Shown: piece by piece, positions 1-10,000 of the stretch
How the letters are laid out: every line of letters begins with the position of its first letter
How positions within the stretch are numbered: position 1 is the stretch's first letter
NCBI GenBank assembly: GCA_937997635.1
Contig: CALLFA010000038.1
Span: 1-41,910, forward strand
Reading direction: 5' to 3'
Length of the DNA: 41,910 bases
Source: an uncultured Saprospiraceae bacterium
GTDB lineage: Bacteria > Bacteroidota > Bacteroidia > Chitinophagales > Saprospiraceae
The notes under the pieces: generated by a model
What the model was told of the DNA's origin: nothing
Databases searched by the model: none
Seen by the model: only the letters and a program-made list of their open reading frames with translations
Position numbers and translations under genes: made by a program

Positions 1-100
1 GCAATATTAAACCTTCTTCTTTTTTTTCTAATGAAACTTCCTTTACAAACCAAGGGGATGGGAGATTTAATCCCAGTTCACATAATTCTTTCGTATCCAT

Positions 101-547
101 GTGCGAAAATACAGAAACCCACTAAATTCGGCTAAGAACCAATTTACAAAGGAAGAAGCGATGATTAAATACGGAGATCTAGGTAAATATGGGGCGATAG
201 AATACTCTGGTACAAACATCAATTTTGATATAAGACCTGACAACATAAGCATTAATCAGGTAAATGATGAGTATTACAAAACAGTCCATGGTTTTGAACT
301 CCTACAAAATAAACCGAATCCAGTTGCTGATCAGACTGTCATCGAATTTAAATTACCACAATCTATGAAAGGATCATTTACAGTGTTCAATGCTATAGGT
401 GAAAAAGTCTATGAATTGGAAGATGAATTTACAAGTAATGTAAATTCAATAACAATCGATAAAACACATTTAAACGGTGGTGGCGTTTATTATTACACCC
501 TAGAAGTAGGAGATTGGATATCGACAAAAAAAATGATTGTTGAATAA
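101..547 (+). CDS. C-terminal remnant of a T9SS-sorted protein (probably truncated or frameshifted)
   Basis: Roughly 148 residues. The last ~80 (from FELLQNKPNPVADQTVIEF) are a type A T9SS sorting domain, which directs secretion through the outer membrane and is then removed. The stretch before it (EEAMIKYGDLGKYGAIEY) resembles the short TonB-plug-like motif that also precedes the sorting domain of the M23 fusion protein at 1767-3758, so the two are probably paralogues at their C-termini. No signal peptide or catalytic domain is present. The first possible start is GTG at 101; ATG at 161 lies inside the homologous motif. The frame is closed upstream by a TAA near 83, but another frame (positions 3-125) reads protein-like sequence up to TAA at 123-125. 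A frameshifted or 5'-decayed gene is therefore more likely than a genuine short one. The sorting-domain call is firm; the gene boundaries are not. Confidence 0.6.
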   Translation: MRKYRNPLNSAKNQFTKEEAMIKYGDLGKYGAIEYSGTNINFDIRPDNISINQVNDEYYKTVHGFELLQNKPNPVADQTVIEFKLPQSMKGSFTVFNAIGEKVYELEDEFTSNVNSITIDKTHLNGGGVYYYTLEVGDWISTKKMIVE

Positions 548-573
548 TTAGTCCCATACATAAAACGTACTTA

Positions 574-620
574 AAGAGTAAAGGACTTCAGTGTAAAGCG
601 GAAGTCCTTTACTTTTTACT
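574..620 (+). terminator. Rho-independent terminator between convergent genes
   Basis: A 13-bp perfect stem (AGTAAAGGACTTC at 577-589 with GAAGTCCTTTACT at 601-613), extendable by a few A-U/G-U pairs to 574-616, with an 11-nt loop and followed by a T-rich tract on the plus strand. It lies 30 bp after the stop of the T9SS remnant and overlaps the end of the convergent flavin-domain gene. The minus strand lacks a good T-run, so it mainly serves the plus-strand gene. Confidence 0.8.
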
Positions 621-1547
621 TAAAACATTAAACGGAGAAAAGTCAAGAAACTCTGCCTGTACCGTATGATGATTCGTTGTTCTTATCCAATGCTTTGTTT
701 CAAATGTCCAAAACCTACCCGTCTCACCTGACTTATAAAAATCGTCCTCTGAATTTTGTTCAAATTCTAGTTTTGCGGTTCCTGACAGTTGTAGTGTTTC
801 CCCCTTTTTATAATCAACAAAAAGCAAAGCAGCTTTTGGATTTTCATAAATATTACCTAACGTACTGAACATACTATTCCCTACATAATCCGGTACCCGT
901 AAGTGCCCATTTTCTTGTATTTCAATAAAGCCAGGATCACCGCCTCTATGCGATGATTCAATATCCCCCTTTTTTGTCTGAGTGCTTATGAAAAAAGTAT
1001 GTGCACTTTTAATCCAATTTTTCTCCGCTTCACCAAGATCATTTCCCTTAGTGTATGTTGGAGATATTATGCCTGCATCGTCGGATACTTCTATATGCTC
1101 TCTCTGTATGTGTTTGGGACAACTTGGATATCCCATTCTGATTTTAATACTCAATTCATTGTCCACTTCAGTTGCTACACCCCATGCTCTATATCGAGCT
1201 CTCCTTGCGGCTTCATGAAACAATAAGCCGACAGTTGGATTGGATTTAATGTTTTCAAAGAAGATATCTTGCCGATTACTTGTGAGCTTACTTAAGTCTA
1301 TTATAATTTCTTCGACGGATGGTATTTTGATAAAACCTCTATCTCCAACCAACAGCGACAGCCATAGATCTCCTTTTCTATCTTCACTACCAATAAAAGC
1401 AAGAATTTGATGCTCTATAAACGGTATTGATCTTGGATGAAGAGAAGATTGTATCATTGGAATTCTCATTTCAGCTATCTCTGCTTCACCTGTTATTTTC
1501 TGTACAGCTAGCTGCCCATCATGAAAAATATTCTTATTCATAGACAT
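609..1547 (-). CDS. Pyridoxamine 5'-phosphate oxidase-family (FMN-binding split-barrel) protein
   Basis: 312 residues, no signal peptide or membrane segment, so cytoplasmic. The protein reads as two split-barrel flavin-binding halves. The first (about 40-145) contains FIEHQILAFIGSEDRKGDLWLSL-type strands followed by GFIKIP and NPTVGLLFHE. The second (about 180-300) repeats the pattern with THTFFISTQ-like, GDPGFIEIQENGHLRVPDYVGN and NPKAALLFVDY. This is the layout of the ~300-aa PNPOx-like family often annotated as general stress or FMN-binding proteins; members bind FMN and are not the vitamin B6 enzyme itself. The specific substrate cannot be told. ATG at 1547 is followed by a second ATG two codons on, which would do equally well. 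It is a single gene, convergent with the T9SS remnant and divergent from the M23 fusion gene. Confidence 0.8.
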   Translation of the reverse strand: MSMNKNIFHDGQLAVQKITGEAEIAEMRIPMIQSSLHPRSIPFIEHQILAFIGSEDRKGDLWLSLLVGDRGFIKIPSVEEIIIDLSKLTSNRQDIFFENIKSNPTVGLLFHEAARRARYRAWGVATEVDNELSIKIRMGYPSCPKHIQREHIEVSDDAGIISPTYTKGNDLGEAEKNWIKSAHTFFISTQTKKGDIESSHRGGDPGFIEIQENGHLRVPDYVGNSMFSTLGNIYENPKAALLFVDYKKGETLQLSGTAKLEFEQNSEDDFYKSGETGRFWTFETKHWIRTTNHHTVQAEFLDFSPFNVLSKK

Positions 1548-1766
1548 ATGTTAAATACAACTCTAGTACATGTAGTTTTGTTTTGGCGAATTCTATCGTC
1601 TAGTATAAATATGACAAACATTCCATTAAAAAATTCATAGGCTAGCATTTTCAATAAAAACGGATAACTGAATAAAAATTTCATTTCGATACACCATTTC
1701 AATACTTTGAAGCATCTTAACTATGTTAAGTCACTGTACTACTTTATTAAACAAAAAACTCACTGT

Positions 1767-3758
1767 ATGAAAAATCTATGTTTTCTCTTCTTGTTCTTAC
1801 TCACTACCCTAACCTACGCTCAAGAGGAAATCTTCAAAGTTGTCGATGAAATGCCAAGATTCCCAGGCTGCGAACATATAGACGGTGATGCAGAAGCAAA
1901 GCGATTATGTGCAAATGAAAAACTGCTGCAATACATCTATACAAATCTCAAATATCCTGAAGTCGCAAAAGCCAATGAGGTAGAAGGCATGGTTGTGATT
2001 CAATTTGTGATCGATACCGATGGATCAATAGGGGAAGCAAAAATTGTCAGAGACATTGGTGCCGATTGCGGAAAAGCTGCATTACAAATTGTACAAGACA
2101 TGAACACCTATGAAAGCAACGATACGATCATTGTATTCAATGATGCCACTTATGAAGAAGAAGTCAGAATCGAACATCATAATGCCATTTGGCGTCCAGG
2201 CTATCAAGATGGAAAACCAGTCAAAGTACTGTACACCCTACCTGTGAGGTATAAACTTTCAGATGATGAGGTTTCACATTCAGAAGATATTCAGGAAGCA
2301 ACTAATGTCGAACGTACGATTGACAATGATACTACAGAAGAAATCTTCAAAGTTGTTGAAGAAATGCCAAGATTCCCTGGCTGTGAAGACATGGAAGGAA
2401 GTGCCTCCGACATAGAGAACTGTGCTAAGAATAAAATGCTCCAATATATTTATGAAAATATAAACTATCCTGCAGCCGCAAGAGAAAAAGGTGTTGAAGG
2501 TGTGGTTGTTATCCAATTCCTCATCGATACTGATGGTTCTATTGATGAAGCATCTATTGTCAGAGATATAGGCGGTGGATGTGGACATGCAGCATTAAGC
2601 GTTGTCAATAAAATGAACAACATTAGTCTGCAGGATACAATTGTCATAGTCAATGATGTTTATCACGAAGAAACGATGAAAATTGTCAACGCAGATTATA
2701 AATGGCGTCCTGGATACCAACGTGGTAAAGCAGTAAAAGTCTTGTACACACTTCCTGTCAAATTTAAGCTGGCAAATGATGACAATTCAGAAACACAGGA
2801 AAATTTTACTCCGATAGATGAATCACTTCAAGTCGTCATTCCAGCAATGGTAAGAAAAGCTTACTCAGCCGACCCAGTCCATTCATCTCAAGTTGTCGGC
2901 GACATCGTAAGCTATGGCAGAACCATCCATCCGATTCTAAAAGTTCCTGCTAGTCATACTGGCATTGATTTTAGGGCAGTCCCGGGCGTTGCTGTATCAG
3001 CTGCAGGTAATGGCTCTGTTATTTTTGCAGGAGATGATGGATCTAAATATGGAAATTACGTCGTCGTCAAACACGATGATCGGACCACAAGTCTATATGG
3101 ACATTTGTCTGAAATCAAAGTAAACGAAGGACAACAATTAACCATTGGAGATTTGCTTGGTAAAGTTGGTCAGTCTGGTAAAGCTAGTTACCCTCACCTA
3201 CATTTTGAAGTGCGTATTGATGATATCCCTGTTAATCCAAGACGTTGGGAGTTATTTGATACTGATTCAGTAAATTCGGATTTAGCTGAATACAATAATG
3301 CGCTAAGAAAACCAATTTATGTGGTAGACGGCGAAACACAAGAAATTGGATTCACTATTTTAGATGCCTCTTTCAACATGGATGATATCGAAACGATGGA
3401 CTTCTATGAAGGAGAAAAGGCAAGGGAAAAATTTGGATTCGGTGCAGGAAATGGTGTGGTAGACATACATTTAAAATCAGAAACAATACTTCCAGAACCC
3501 CAATTTGAGCTGGAACAAAACAGACCTAATCCTGTAGGTGATGCAACAACCATTGGTTTCCATCTACCGACAAATCAATTGGCTGCATTGTATTTTTATG
3601 ATTCACAAGGTAGACATATCCATACTGTCAATGATGGCTTTCAACTGGGATACAATGAAGTAATTGTGCGCAAAGACGAATTGAATACAACTGGACTGGT
3701 TTACTATTTTCTCGTCCAAGGAGACTTTACAAAGACAATGAAAATGGTTGTCCAATGA
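1767..3758 (+). CDS. Secreted M23 metallopeptidase with two TonB_C domains and a T9SS sorting domain
   Basis: 663 residues from ATG 1767. An in-frame ATG at 1707 would put 20 extra residues before a clean signal peptide (MKNLCFLFLFLL...TYA, cleavage after residue 18), so 1767 is preferred. Order: TonB_C-like domain 1 (about 20-162), TonB_C-like domain 2 (about 191-335), M23 peptidase (about 377-494), a TonB-plug-like motif (REKFGFGAGNGVVDIHL), and a type A T9SS sorting domain (about 580-663). The M23 domain keeps the zinc and catalytic residues: His397 and Asp401 in SHTGID, LYGHL, and His477/His479 in HLHFE. It therefore probably cuts peptidoglycan peptides or another glycine-rich peptide bond. 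The two TonB_C copies share EEIFKVV(D/E)EMPRFPGCE and KYPE/NYPA...VEGxVVIQFxIDTDGSI. Fusion of TonB_C repeats to an M23 enzyme with a T9SS tag is unusual. Confidence 0.9.
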   Translation: MKNLCFLFLFLLTTLTYAQEEIFKVVDEMPRFPGCEHIDGDAEAKRLCANEKLLQYIYTNLKYPEVAKANEVEGMVVIQFVIDTDGSIGEAKIVRDIGADCGKAALQIVQDMNTYESNDTIIVFNDATYEEEVRIEHHNAIWRPGYQDGKPVKVLYTLPVRYKLSDDEVSHSEDIQEATNVERTIDNDTTEEIFKVVEEMPRFPGCEDMEGSASDIENCAKNKMLQYIYENINYPAAAREKGVEGVVVIQFLIDTDGSIDEASIVRDIGGGCGHAALSVVNKMNNISLQDTIVIVNDVYHEETMKIVNADYKWRPGYQRGKAVKVLYTLPVKFKLANDDNSETQENFTPIDESLQVVIPAMVRKAYSADPVHSSQVVGDIVSYGRTIHPILKVPASHTGIDFRAVPGVAVSAAGNGSVIFAGDDGSKYGNYVVVKHDDRTTSLYGHLSEIKVNEGQQLTIGDLLGKVGQSGKASYPHLHFEVRIDDIPVNPRRWELFDTDSVNSDLAEYNNALRKPIYVVDGETQEIGFTILDASFNMDDIETMDFYEGEKAREKFGFGAGNGVVDIHLKSETILPEPQFELEQNRPNPVGDATTIGFHLPTNQLAALYFYDSQGRHIHTVNDGFQLGYNEVIVRKDELNTTGLVYYFLVQGDFTKTMKMVVQ

Positions 3759-3778
3759 TAAAATAATGAGTGTTATTG

Positions 3779-3818
3779 AAAACTCCTGTTCCTTTGTTGG
3801 TGCAGGAGTTTTTTTTAT
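3779..3818 (+). terminator. Rho-independent terminator of the M23 fusion gene
   Basis: A 10-bp stem (AAAACTCCTG 3779-3788 with CAGGAGTTTT 3803-3812), a 14-nt loop and a run of eight T, 20 bp after the stop codon. Confidence 0.88.
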
Positions 3819-3869
3819 ACGTCGCTTTAGGCGTCTCGCCTCAGCATAAAAACAAGTTCAAGTTTAAGA

Positions 3870-4007
3870 GTCAAATGGTCGATGGTCGATAGTCAATGGT
3901 CAAATGGTCAATTGTCAAATAGTCAATGGTCAAATAGTCAATGGTTAAATAGTCAATGGTCGATAGTCAATGGTCAAATGGTCAATGGTCAATAGTCAAT
4001 AGTCAAG
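3870..4007. repeat. Heptamer/octamer tandem array (GTCAATG/GTCAAATG) in the pre-htpG intergenic region
   Basis: About 19 consecutive units of 7-8 bp, all variants of GTCAATG, GTCAATA, GTCGATA or GTCAAATG, head to tail. The array sits in the 375-bp gap between the M23 fusion gene and htpG. Just before it is a small hairpin AGGCG-TCT-CGCCT (3829-3841). It contains no open frame or promoter that I can see. Unit variation suggests growth by slippage and later decay. It has no conserved long repeat with unique spacers, so it is not a CRISPR. Confidence 0.9.
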
Positions 4008-4106
4008 AGTTGTTGCATAAATCTACACCAAAAGCTTGAAGCTTCATTGTACGATTATCGCTAAATAATGACAACTTTGCGAGCTTGTTAACCGATCTAT
4101 GTCATA

Positions 4107-4135
4107 TTGACAGAAAATTGTAACTGGCATATGCT
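4107..4135 (+). promoter_or_regulatory. Candidate htpG promoter (TTGACA-N17-TATGCT)
   Basis: TTGACA at 4107-4112, then exactly 17 bases, then TATGCT at 4130-4135; transcription would start near 4142, about 50 nt before the htpG ATG. This resembles a canonical sigma70 layout rather than the Bacteroidota TTTG/TAnnTTTG pattern, for which no exact match was found here. It is a pattern match only. Confidence 0.35.
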
Positions 4136-4191
4136 TTGACATCTACTCAACTATATTCATTAATTGATAAACGCATTCTAAACTATAGACA

Positions 4192-6057
4192 ATGGAAAAA
4201 GGTCAAATTTCAGTACAAACGGAAAATATCTTCCCAATCATCAAGCAATTCCTGTACTCAGATCAGGAGATTTTTCTGCGAGAATTGGTATCAAATGCTG
4301 TCGATGCTAGCTCCAAATTAAAGACACTTGTATCAAAAGGTGAAGTGTCAGCGGACATAGACAACTTAATGATTGATATAACCATTGACAAAGAAAACAA
4401 CACTTTGACCATCAGTGACCAAGGCATTGGAATGACGGAGGCAGAAGTCAAAAAATACCTTAATCAGGTAGCCTTCTCTTCTGCAACAGACTTTTTGAAA
4501 AAATACAAAGACGAAGCAAGCATCATCGGACACTTTGGTTTGGGATTTTATTCCGCGTTTATGGTTGCCGATAAGGTTGAGGTAGTTACTCGATCTTATA
4601 AGAAATCCGGTAAAGCTGTTAAGTGGGTATGTGAAGGAGATCCTCAATATGAAATTGGTAAAGGCGAGAAGAAACAGAGAGGGACAGACATTATTCTACA
4701 TATAAGTGATGACAGCAAAGAATTTTTAGAAGAGACTAGAATTCAACATTTACTCGATAAGTATTGTAAGTTCTTACCGGTACAAATTCGCTTTGGAACA
4801 AAGACCGAAACAACTTATGAAGGCGAGGGCGATGACAGAACATCCATCGAGACCGAAGTGGACAATCTTATCAATAATACCAGTCCTGCGTGGAAAAAGA
4901 AGCCTGCAAAGCTAAAAGACGAAGACTATAAGAATTTCTATAATGAATTGTATCCCTTCAGTCAACCGCCATTATTTTGGATACATCTGAATATTGATTT
5001 CCCATTTGATCTCACTGGTATACTGTACTTCCCTAAGTTGAATAATTCGATTGAGGTACAAAAGAATAAAATTCAATTGTACAGCAATCAAGTCTATGTT
5101 ACTGATGATGTCAAAGAAATTGTACCAGAATTTTTGACCTTATTGCATGGTGTGATTGACTCTCCAGATATTCCATTAAATGTATCTAGAAGTTATTTAC
5201 AATCTGATTCTAACGTCAAAAAGATTACGTCATACATTACCAAAAAAGTAGCTGAAAAATTAGCTAAGCTGTTTAAGAAAGATCGCGAGGAGTATCAATC
5301 CAAATGGTCCGAAATAGGCACTTTTGTGAAATACGGTATGTTGACAGAAGAAAAATTCCATGATAAAGCTGTCAAGTTTGCTCTACTGCAAAATTTGTCA
5401 AATGAGTTTTATACAATCGAAGAGTACAAAGAAAAAATAAAGGCTACACAAACAGACAAACACGATAAAATCATTTGTTTGTATACCAACAACCCACAAG
5501 AGCATCACAGCTACATAGAATCGGCCAAAAACTATGGTTATGATGTAGTAGAGTTTAATAACATTATTGACAATCACTTCATGCAACATCTGGAATCAAA
5601 AGTAGGTGATATGACTTTTGTCCGTGTAGATAGTGATACTGTTGACAATCTGGTACAAAAAGAAGAGAGTCGAGAATCTGTGTTGAGCGAAAAAGAGCAA
5701 GAAAAGGTCAAAGGCTTCTTTGAAGGTGCTTTAGGTGATGGTGGTGGCTTTTTATCCATGAAAGCTTTGTCTCCAGAAGATCATCCTGTATTGATTACCA
5801 AACCAGAATTCATGAGACGGATGAAGGAAATGCAAAGCATGCAAGGGATGGACATGGGCATGATGCCCGATTCACACAATGTAGTCGTGAACACCAATCA
5901 TCCTCTGATAGCAGAAAAACTATTGAAGATGAAAGGAGCTGAACGCAAGGAAGGATTTGCGAGCTACTTGTACGATCTTGCCAGACTCAATCAAAACATG
6001 CTCAAAGGAGAAGACATGAGTAAGTTTATTGAAAAGAGTCTGAGTTTTGTTGGCTAA
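4192..6057 (+). CDS. htpG: Molecular chaperone HtpG (Hsp90)
   Basis: 621 residues, within the normal bacterial Hsp90 range and a little shorter than E. coli HtpG. The N-terminal GHKL ATPase shows all its motifs: ELVSNAVDA (Glu31, Asn35, Asp38), DQGIGM (76-81), GHFGLGFYSAF (about 113-123) and GTDIILHI. The middle domain carries the segment SQPPLFWIHLNIDFPFDLTG and the loop PLNVSRSYLQSD that contacts ATP. The C-terminal dimerisation region contains a methionine-rich stretch (RRMKEMQSMQGMDMGMMP) typical of Bacteroidota HtpG. It is a cytoplasmic homodimer that clamps around client proteins in an ATP-driven cycle. The start is the first ATG before the conserved ISVQTENIF segment. It is monocistronic, with a convergent gene 31 bp downstream. 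Confidence 0.98.
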   Translation: MEKGQISVQTENIFPIIKQFLYSDQEIFLRELVSNAVDASSKLKTLVSKGEVSADIDNLMIDITIDKENNTLTISDQGIGMTEAEVKKYLNQVAFSSATDFLKKYKDEASIIGHFGLGFYSAFMVADKVEVVTRSYKKSGKAVKWVCEGDPQYEIGKGEKKQRGTDIILHISDDSKEFLEETRIQHLLDKYCKFLPVQIRFGTKTETTYEGEGDDRTSIETEVDNLINNTSPAWKKKPAKLKDEDYKNFYNELYPFSQPPLFWIHLNIDFPFDLTGILYFPKLNNSIEVQKNKIQLYSNQVYVTDDVKEIVPEFLTLLHGVIDSPDIPLNVSRSYLQSDSNVKKITSYITKKVAEKLAKLFKKDREEYQSKWSEIGTFVKYGMLTEEKFHDKAVKFALLQNLSNEFYTIEEYKEKIKATQTDKHDKIICLYTNNPQEHHSYIESAKNYGYDVVEFNNIIDNHFMQHLESKVGDMTFVRVDSDTVDNLVQKEESRESVLSEKEQEKVKGFFEGALGDGGGFLSMKALSPEDHPVLITKPEFMRRMKEMQSMQGMDMGMMPDSHNVVVNTNHPLIAEKLLKMKGAERKEGFASYLYDLARLNQNMLKGEDMSKFIEKSLSFVG

Positions 6058-6088
6058 TACTGCTTGCTGTAAATGACTTGCTTTTGGA

Positions 6089-6811
6089 TCAATTGAGGTA
6101 GGCTTCTATTTCCTGCTTGACATATGTGGCTTCTTGAAGGCTTTGATATGTCCATGGCATCAATTTCATTTCTTCGATGCCATTTCCTCTATCAAGGCGC
6201 AGTCGAATTTGATGGTATTCATTGCCCATTCCGTAAGGATCACCCATTTTTTGGATATAAACGTCTTTAATGGTATCTACATCAAACTCTTTCTTGCGAG
6301 TGAAAAACCATGGCGAATATTCCATAGTCAAGACGTTTCCATCCATTTCTATAAAAATTTTCTGTGCTAGTGATCTGTAGGTGTATGTATACCAGAAAGT
6401 AAATGACCAAAATATAACATTTAACGATATTGGAAAGTTAGTAAATCCATTTTTTAGGAACGGCAGTATAAAAACTAGTGCGGACAATGAATAGAGTATT
6501 ATCATGAATCCTTTGATGCCTTTCTTGTCTCTGATTTCTATTTCTTTGGTTACACCATCGTGATTCACAGATACGTTGCTTGGTCTTTGGACTAACTCTT
6601 TTTTGGCAGATGATTTGGCTTGTACTTTTTTGACATCTAGTGGAAACAACGAATCACAAGAATCGCATTTAGCAATTTTGTCAATGATATTCATATTAGC
6701 CGCTTGGATAACTGATGCACAAGAAGGACAATGAACTTTATAGGTCTGTTCATCGTCAGAAGTTACTTCTTCTAATTTTACTTTGTGTATGTCTTTGTAC
6801 TTGCCTTCCAT
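6089..6811 (-). CDS. Zinc-ribbon membrane protein of unknown function
   Basis: 240 residues. The N-terminus has a four-cysteine zinc ribbon (Cys28-x2-Cys31 and Cys49-x2-Cys52; HCPSC and KCDSC), followed by a charged linker. Two closely spaced membrane helices follow (about 101-119 and 128-147). The remaining ~90 residues (from IFIEMDGNVLTMEYSPWFF) look like a small beta-rich domain, possibly PH-like, and would face the same side as the zinc ribbon. The layout recalls membrane proteins whose soluble domain senses or binds at the inner membrane, but I do not recognise a named family and assign no function. It is a single gene, convergent with htpG, with its start at 6811 well before the kinase gene. 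Confidence 0.75.
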   Translation of the reverse strand: MEGKYKDIHKVKLEEVTSDDEQTYKVHCPSCASVIQAANMNIIDKIAKCDSCDSLFPLDVKKVQAKSSAKKELVQRPSNVSVNHDGVTKEIEIRDKKGIKGFMIILYSLSALVFILPFLKNGFTNFPISLNVIFWSFTFWYTYTYRSLAQKIFIEMDGNVLTMEYSPWFFTRKKEFDVDTIKDVYIQKMGDPYGMGNEYHQIRLRLDRGNGIEEMKLMPWTYQSLQEATYVKQEIEAYLN

Positions 6812-7064
6812 TGTACGTAACCTTAGCAGTTGACAATGTTTAGTTTTAATGTTTAATTATTGAATTTGGAAAACCGCATTAAGTCAACCGTTCAATTCAA
6901 AATTAGACATTAAAAATTTAAAATTCAGCTGTAGTTGCACAAAATAGGTTCATCATTCAATTGACATGTAAATGATCCCAATAGACTCTTTATTATAATC
7001 AGAAGTCTAATAATCGTACTTTTAAAGAGCTTAGCCTTACAATAACATGTAACAGAGATGTTTT
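6812..7064. other. Intergenic region between divergent genes
   Basis: 253 bp, very AT-rich, with room for two divergent promoters (zinc-ribbon protein leftwards, histidine kinase rightwards). I found no exact TAnnTTTG box, inverted repeat or small ORF worth reporting. Confidence 0.6.
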
Positions 7065-10000
7065 ATGGTGACCAGAAACTCGATTTGGATATTAAATTTT
7101 GTGCTATTTGTCTTTGTACAAAGCATAGCGCAGACTTTTGGTCCTCCCAAAAATTACAACCTTGAAGACGGTCTTCAAAGCTTAGTTATTTATAATATAG
7201 CCCAAGACGACAATGGGTTTATTTGGCTTGGACTAGAGGCAGGTCTAAGCAAATTCAATGGACACTCTTTTGAGAACTTCTCCGTCAGCGATGGCCTTAG
7301 TTATAATGAAGTAGTAGCCATTCAAAGTGATCGCCAAGGTCGACTATGGCTTAACTCACTAGGCAATATTACATATATTGAAAATGGAGAAATAAAGTCC
7401 CTTGACATCGATGTGGATCAAAACCTGGACTGGAATTTTAAGATTGTATTTACAAACTCAATGGCTTGGATAGTCAATGGAATCAAAAAATATATTTTCA
7501 ATAGAGATTTTGAATCTCATAAGGACTTGCCCGAATCGTGGGTGGAAGACGAAATGATATCACTAATCGACGTTTATGATAATTTATTAATTTATTATTG
7601 TGACAAAAAAATTTTTCAAATAGATGAACAATACAATATTAAAGTCATCCATGAATTTGATAAAAATAATTATAGGGGATTAGACCAAAGAGCAACGATT
7701 ATTAAACATGACTTGGTTTTTAGTAGCCATGATCAATTATATTTCTACAATTTTAAGACGAAAAAAACAAAACACTTCAATGCACCCACCAATGTTCGAT
7801 CAATTAAACAGGCTTATCCACTGTTGTATTATATTTATACGAGTGGAGGCTACAGGACCTATAATTTAGAAACCAAAGTATTAAGTGAACTCCATATCGG
7901 TAGCACATATATTTCAGATTTGTTAATTGACAATCAACAGAATTTGTGGATTACTACTTTAGGAAAAGGTCTATTCTTCTATCATAAGACAAATAAAGCA
8001 ATAACTTCTTTGCAACAATTTGAGTTGGGAGAATTAAAAGAATTAGAAACCATTTTTGTTGATGGTGATGATCTATGGCTTGGAACCAATCGCGGAAAAT
8101 TATTCAACATATCAGATAAAGGAAATGAGGCGTATCAAGTCCCAGTTCAAAACCCTTATGGCGTGACTAGAGTGCTCGATATTGACAGACAAGATGATGA
8201 TAAATTGATCATTGCGACGGACAGTGGCATTTTTCATTTTGAAAATAATCAAATAGAAGAAATTTTTACTGGACCAATCAAACAAATTGCTATAACAGAC
8301 TCTTCGGCGGTTATCAATAGCTATACCAATAGCATGAATATACCATTTGATTGTCTTGAGGATATTAAGAAAAATGATTTTAATTTCAGAATGACTACTG
8401 ATAGCTTAGATTGCATTTATAAATTTTCGGAATATCGAGCATTTGCAACATTAGTTGACTCTAAAGGAAATATATGGATTGACAATTCTGTGAATGGCTT
8501 GATTAGAATTAGTGAAAAAGATAGGTTTTATTACAAAACATTGTCACCAGTATTCAGGTCTCACATCAAAAGGATCTATGAATTAGAATCAGGAGTTATT
8601 CTTGCCGCAACTGTCGGAAGTGGCCTTATTGCTATAGATAAAGACAAGTACAAAGTGTTTACAATTGAAGATGGAATTCCGTCAAACGTGTGTAATGATG
8701 TCATCTCGAATGGCAATGAAATCTATGTAGCAACCAATCAGGGTATCGCAATCATGAATTATCGAAATGCCAATTCTATTGATTTATCTGGTTTGATCAC
8801 CACAGAAGACGGATTACTTTCTAACAATATAAAAAACCTTGCAATTAAGAATGATTCCCTGTATTGTACATCTGAGAATGGTTTAAACATTGTTGACCTG
8901 ACAGCTTATAAAAGTGGTATGAACTCAAAAATTGTGATTGAAAATTTGATTACAACAGCTGATCGCGTCTTGGATGAAACTGAAGGTTACATCCTTGAGG
9001 CAGGAGAAGATGACCTTAGTATCAAGTATTCAGATCTCATTTTCAACAATAAACATGGACAAGGATTTGCTTATATTCTAGAAGGTTTAGATAAAGATTG
9101 GAATATTACAAATGATCATGAAGTCCGATATACAAATCTTGACCCTGGTGACTATATCTTTAAAGTACAACGTCTAGGTATATCCAATAAACCAAGAGAT
9201 GACTATCAAGAGGCTAACGCGAATCTTGCAGAAATAGCAATTGAAGTAAAACCAAGTTTTTCTCAAAGTACATTTGCAAAGTTTCTGCTGATTTGTGGAT
9301 TCGCAGCTTTAATCTTTCTTATTTCCAGGTATACTTTGAATGCACGCGCAAAAAGAAATTTATCTACTTTGGTTGAAGAAAGGACAAAAGAGTTAAATCA
9401 AAAAGTAGAAGAAGTACATATAATTAATCAAAAATTAAAGTTGTCTAATCAGGAACTGCAGGAGTATGCACACGTGACTTCTCATGATTTAAAATCTCCT
9501 TTACGAACGATTAATAGCTTTGTCTACCTTCTGAGCAAAAGAAACACTGACAAATTTGACAGTAAAGACAAAGAGTATATCAAATTTATTAAAGATGCCG
9601 CCTTTAGAATGGATCAGGTGGTTCATGATCTACTCAATTTATCAAAGGTCAGTATTCATTCAGATCCTGAAATAGTTGATTCTAAATTTGTTTTAAAAGA
9701 TGTGATCAACGATCTCGATTATGATATTTATCAAAAAAAGGTCAACATTCAAGTAGAAGGAGAATTTCCAAAATTAAAAATGGAGGCTACAAATCTTAAG
9801 CAATTATTCCAGAATTTAATCTCTAATGCCATTAAATATAATAAGAGCGAAACACCCAAAGTTACCATAAAATCAGAGCTAATTTCAGAAGACTATTTAT
9901 TTTCAGTTAAGGATAATGGCATTGGTTTTGAACAAAAGTACGAAGAAGAAATTTTTAAAATTTTTAAACGCCTTCATGGAACAGAAGAATTTGAAGGTAC

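Noticed and set aside
1573..1580. Exact TAnnTTTG box (TAGTTTTG) upstream of the M23 fusion gene
   Set aside because: No TTTG at a suitable -33 spacing, and the leader would be about 190 nt; a chance match is likely in AT-rich DNA.
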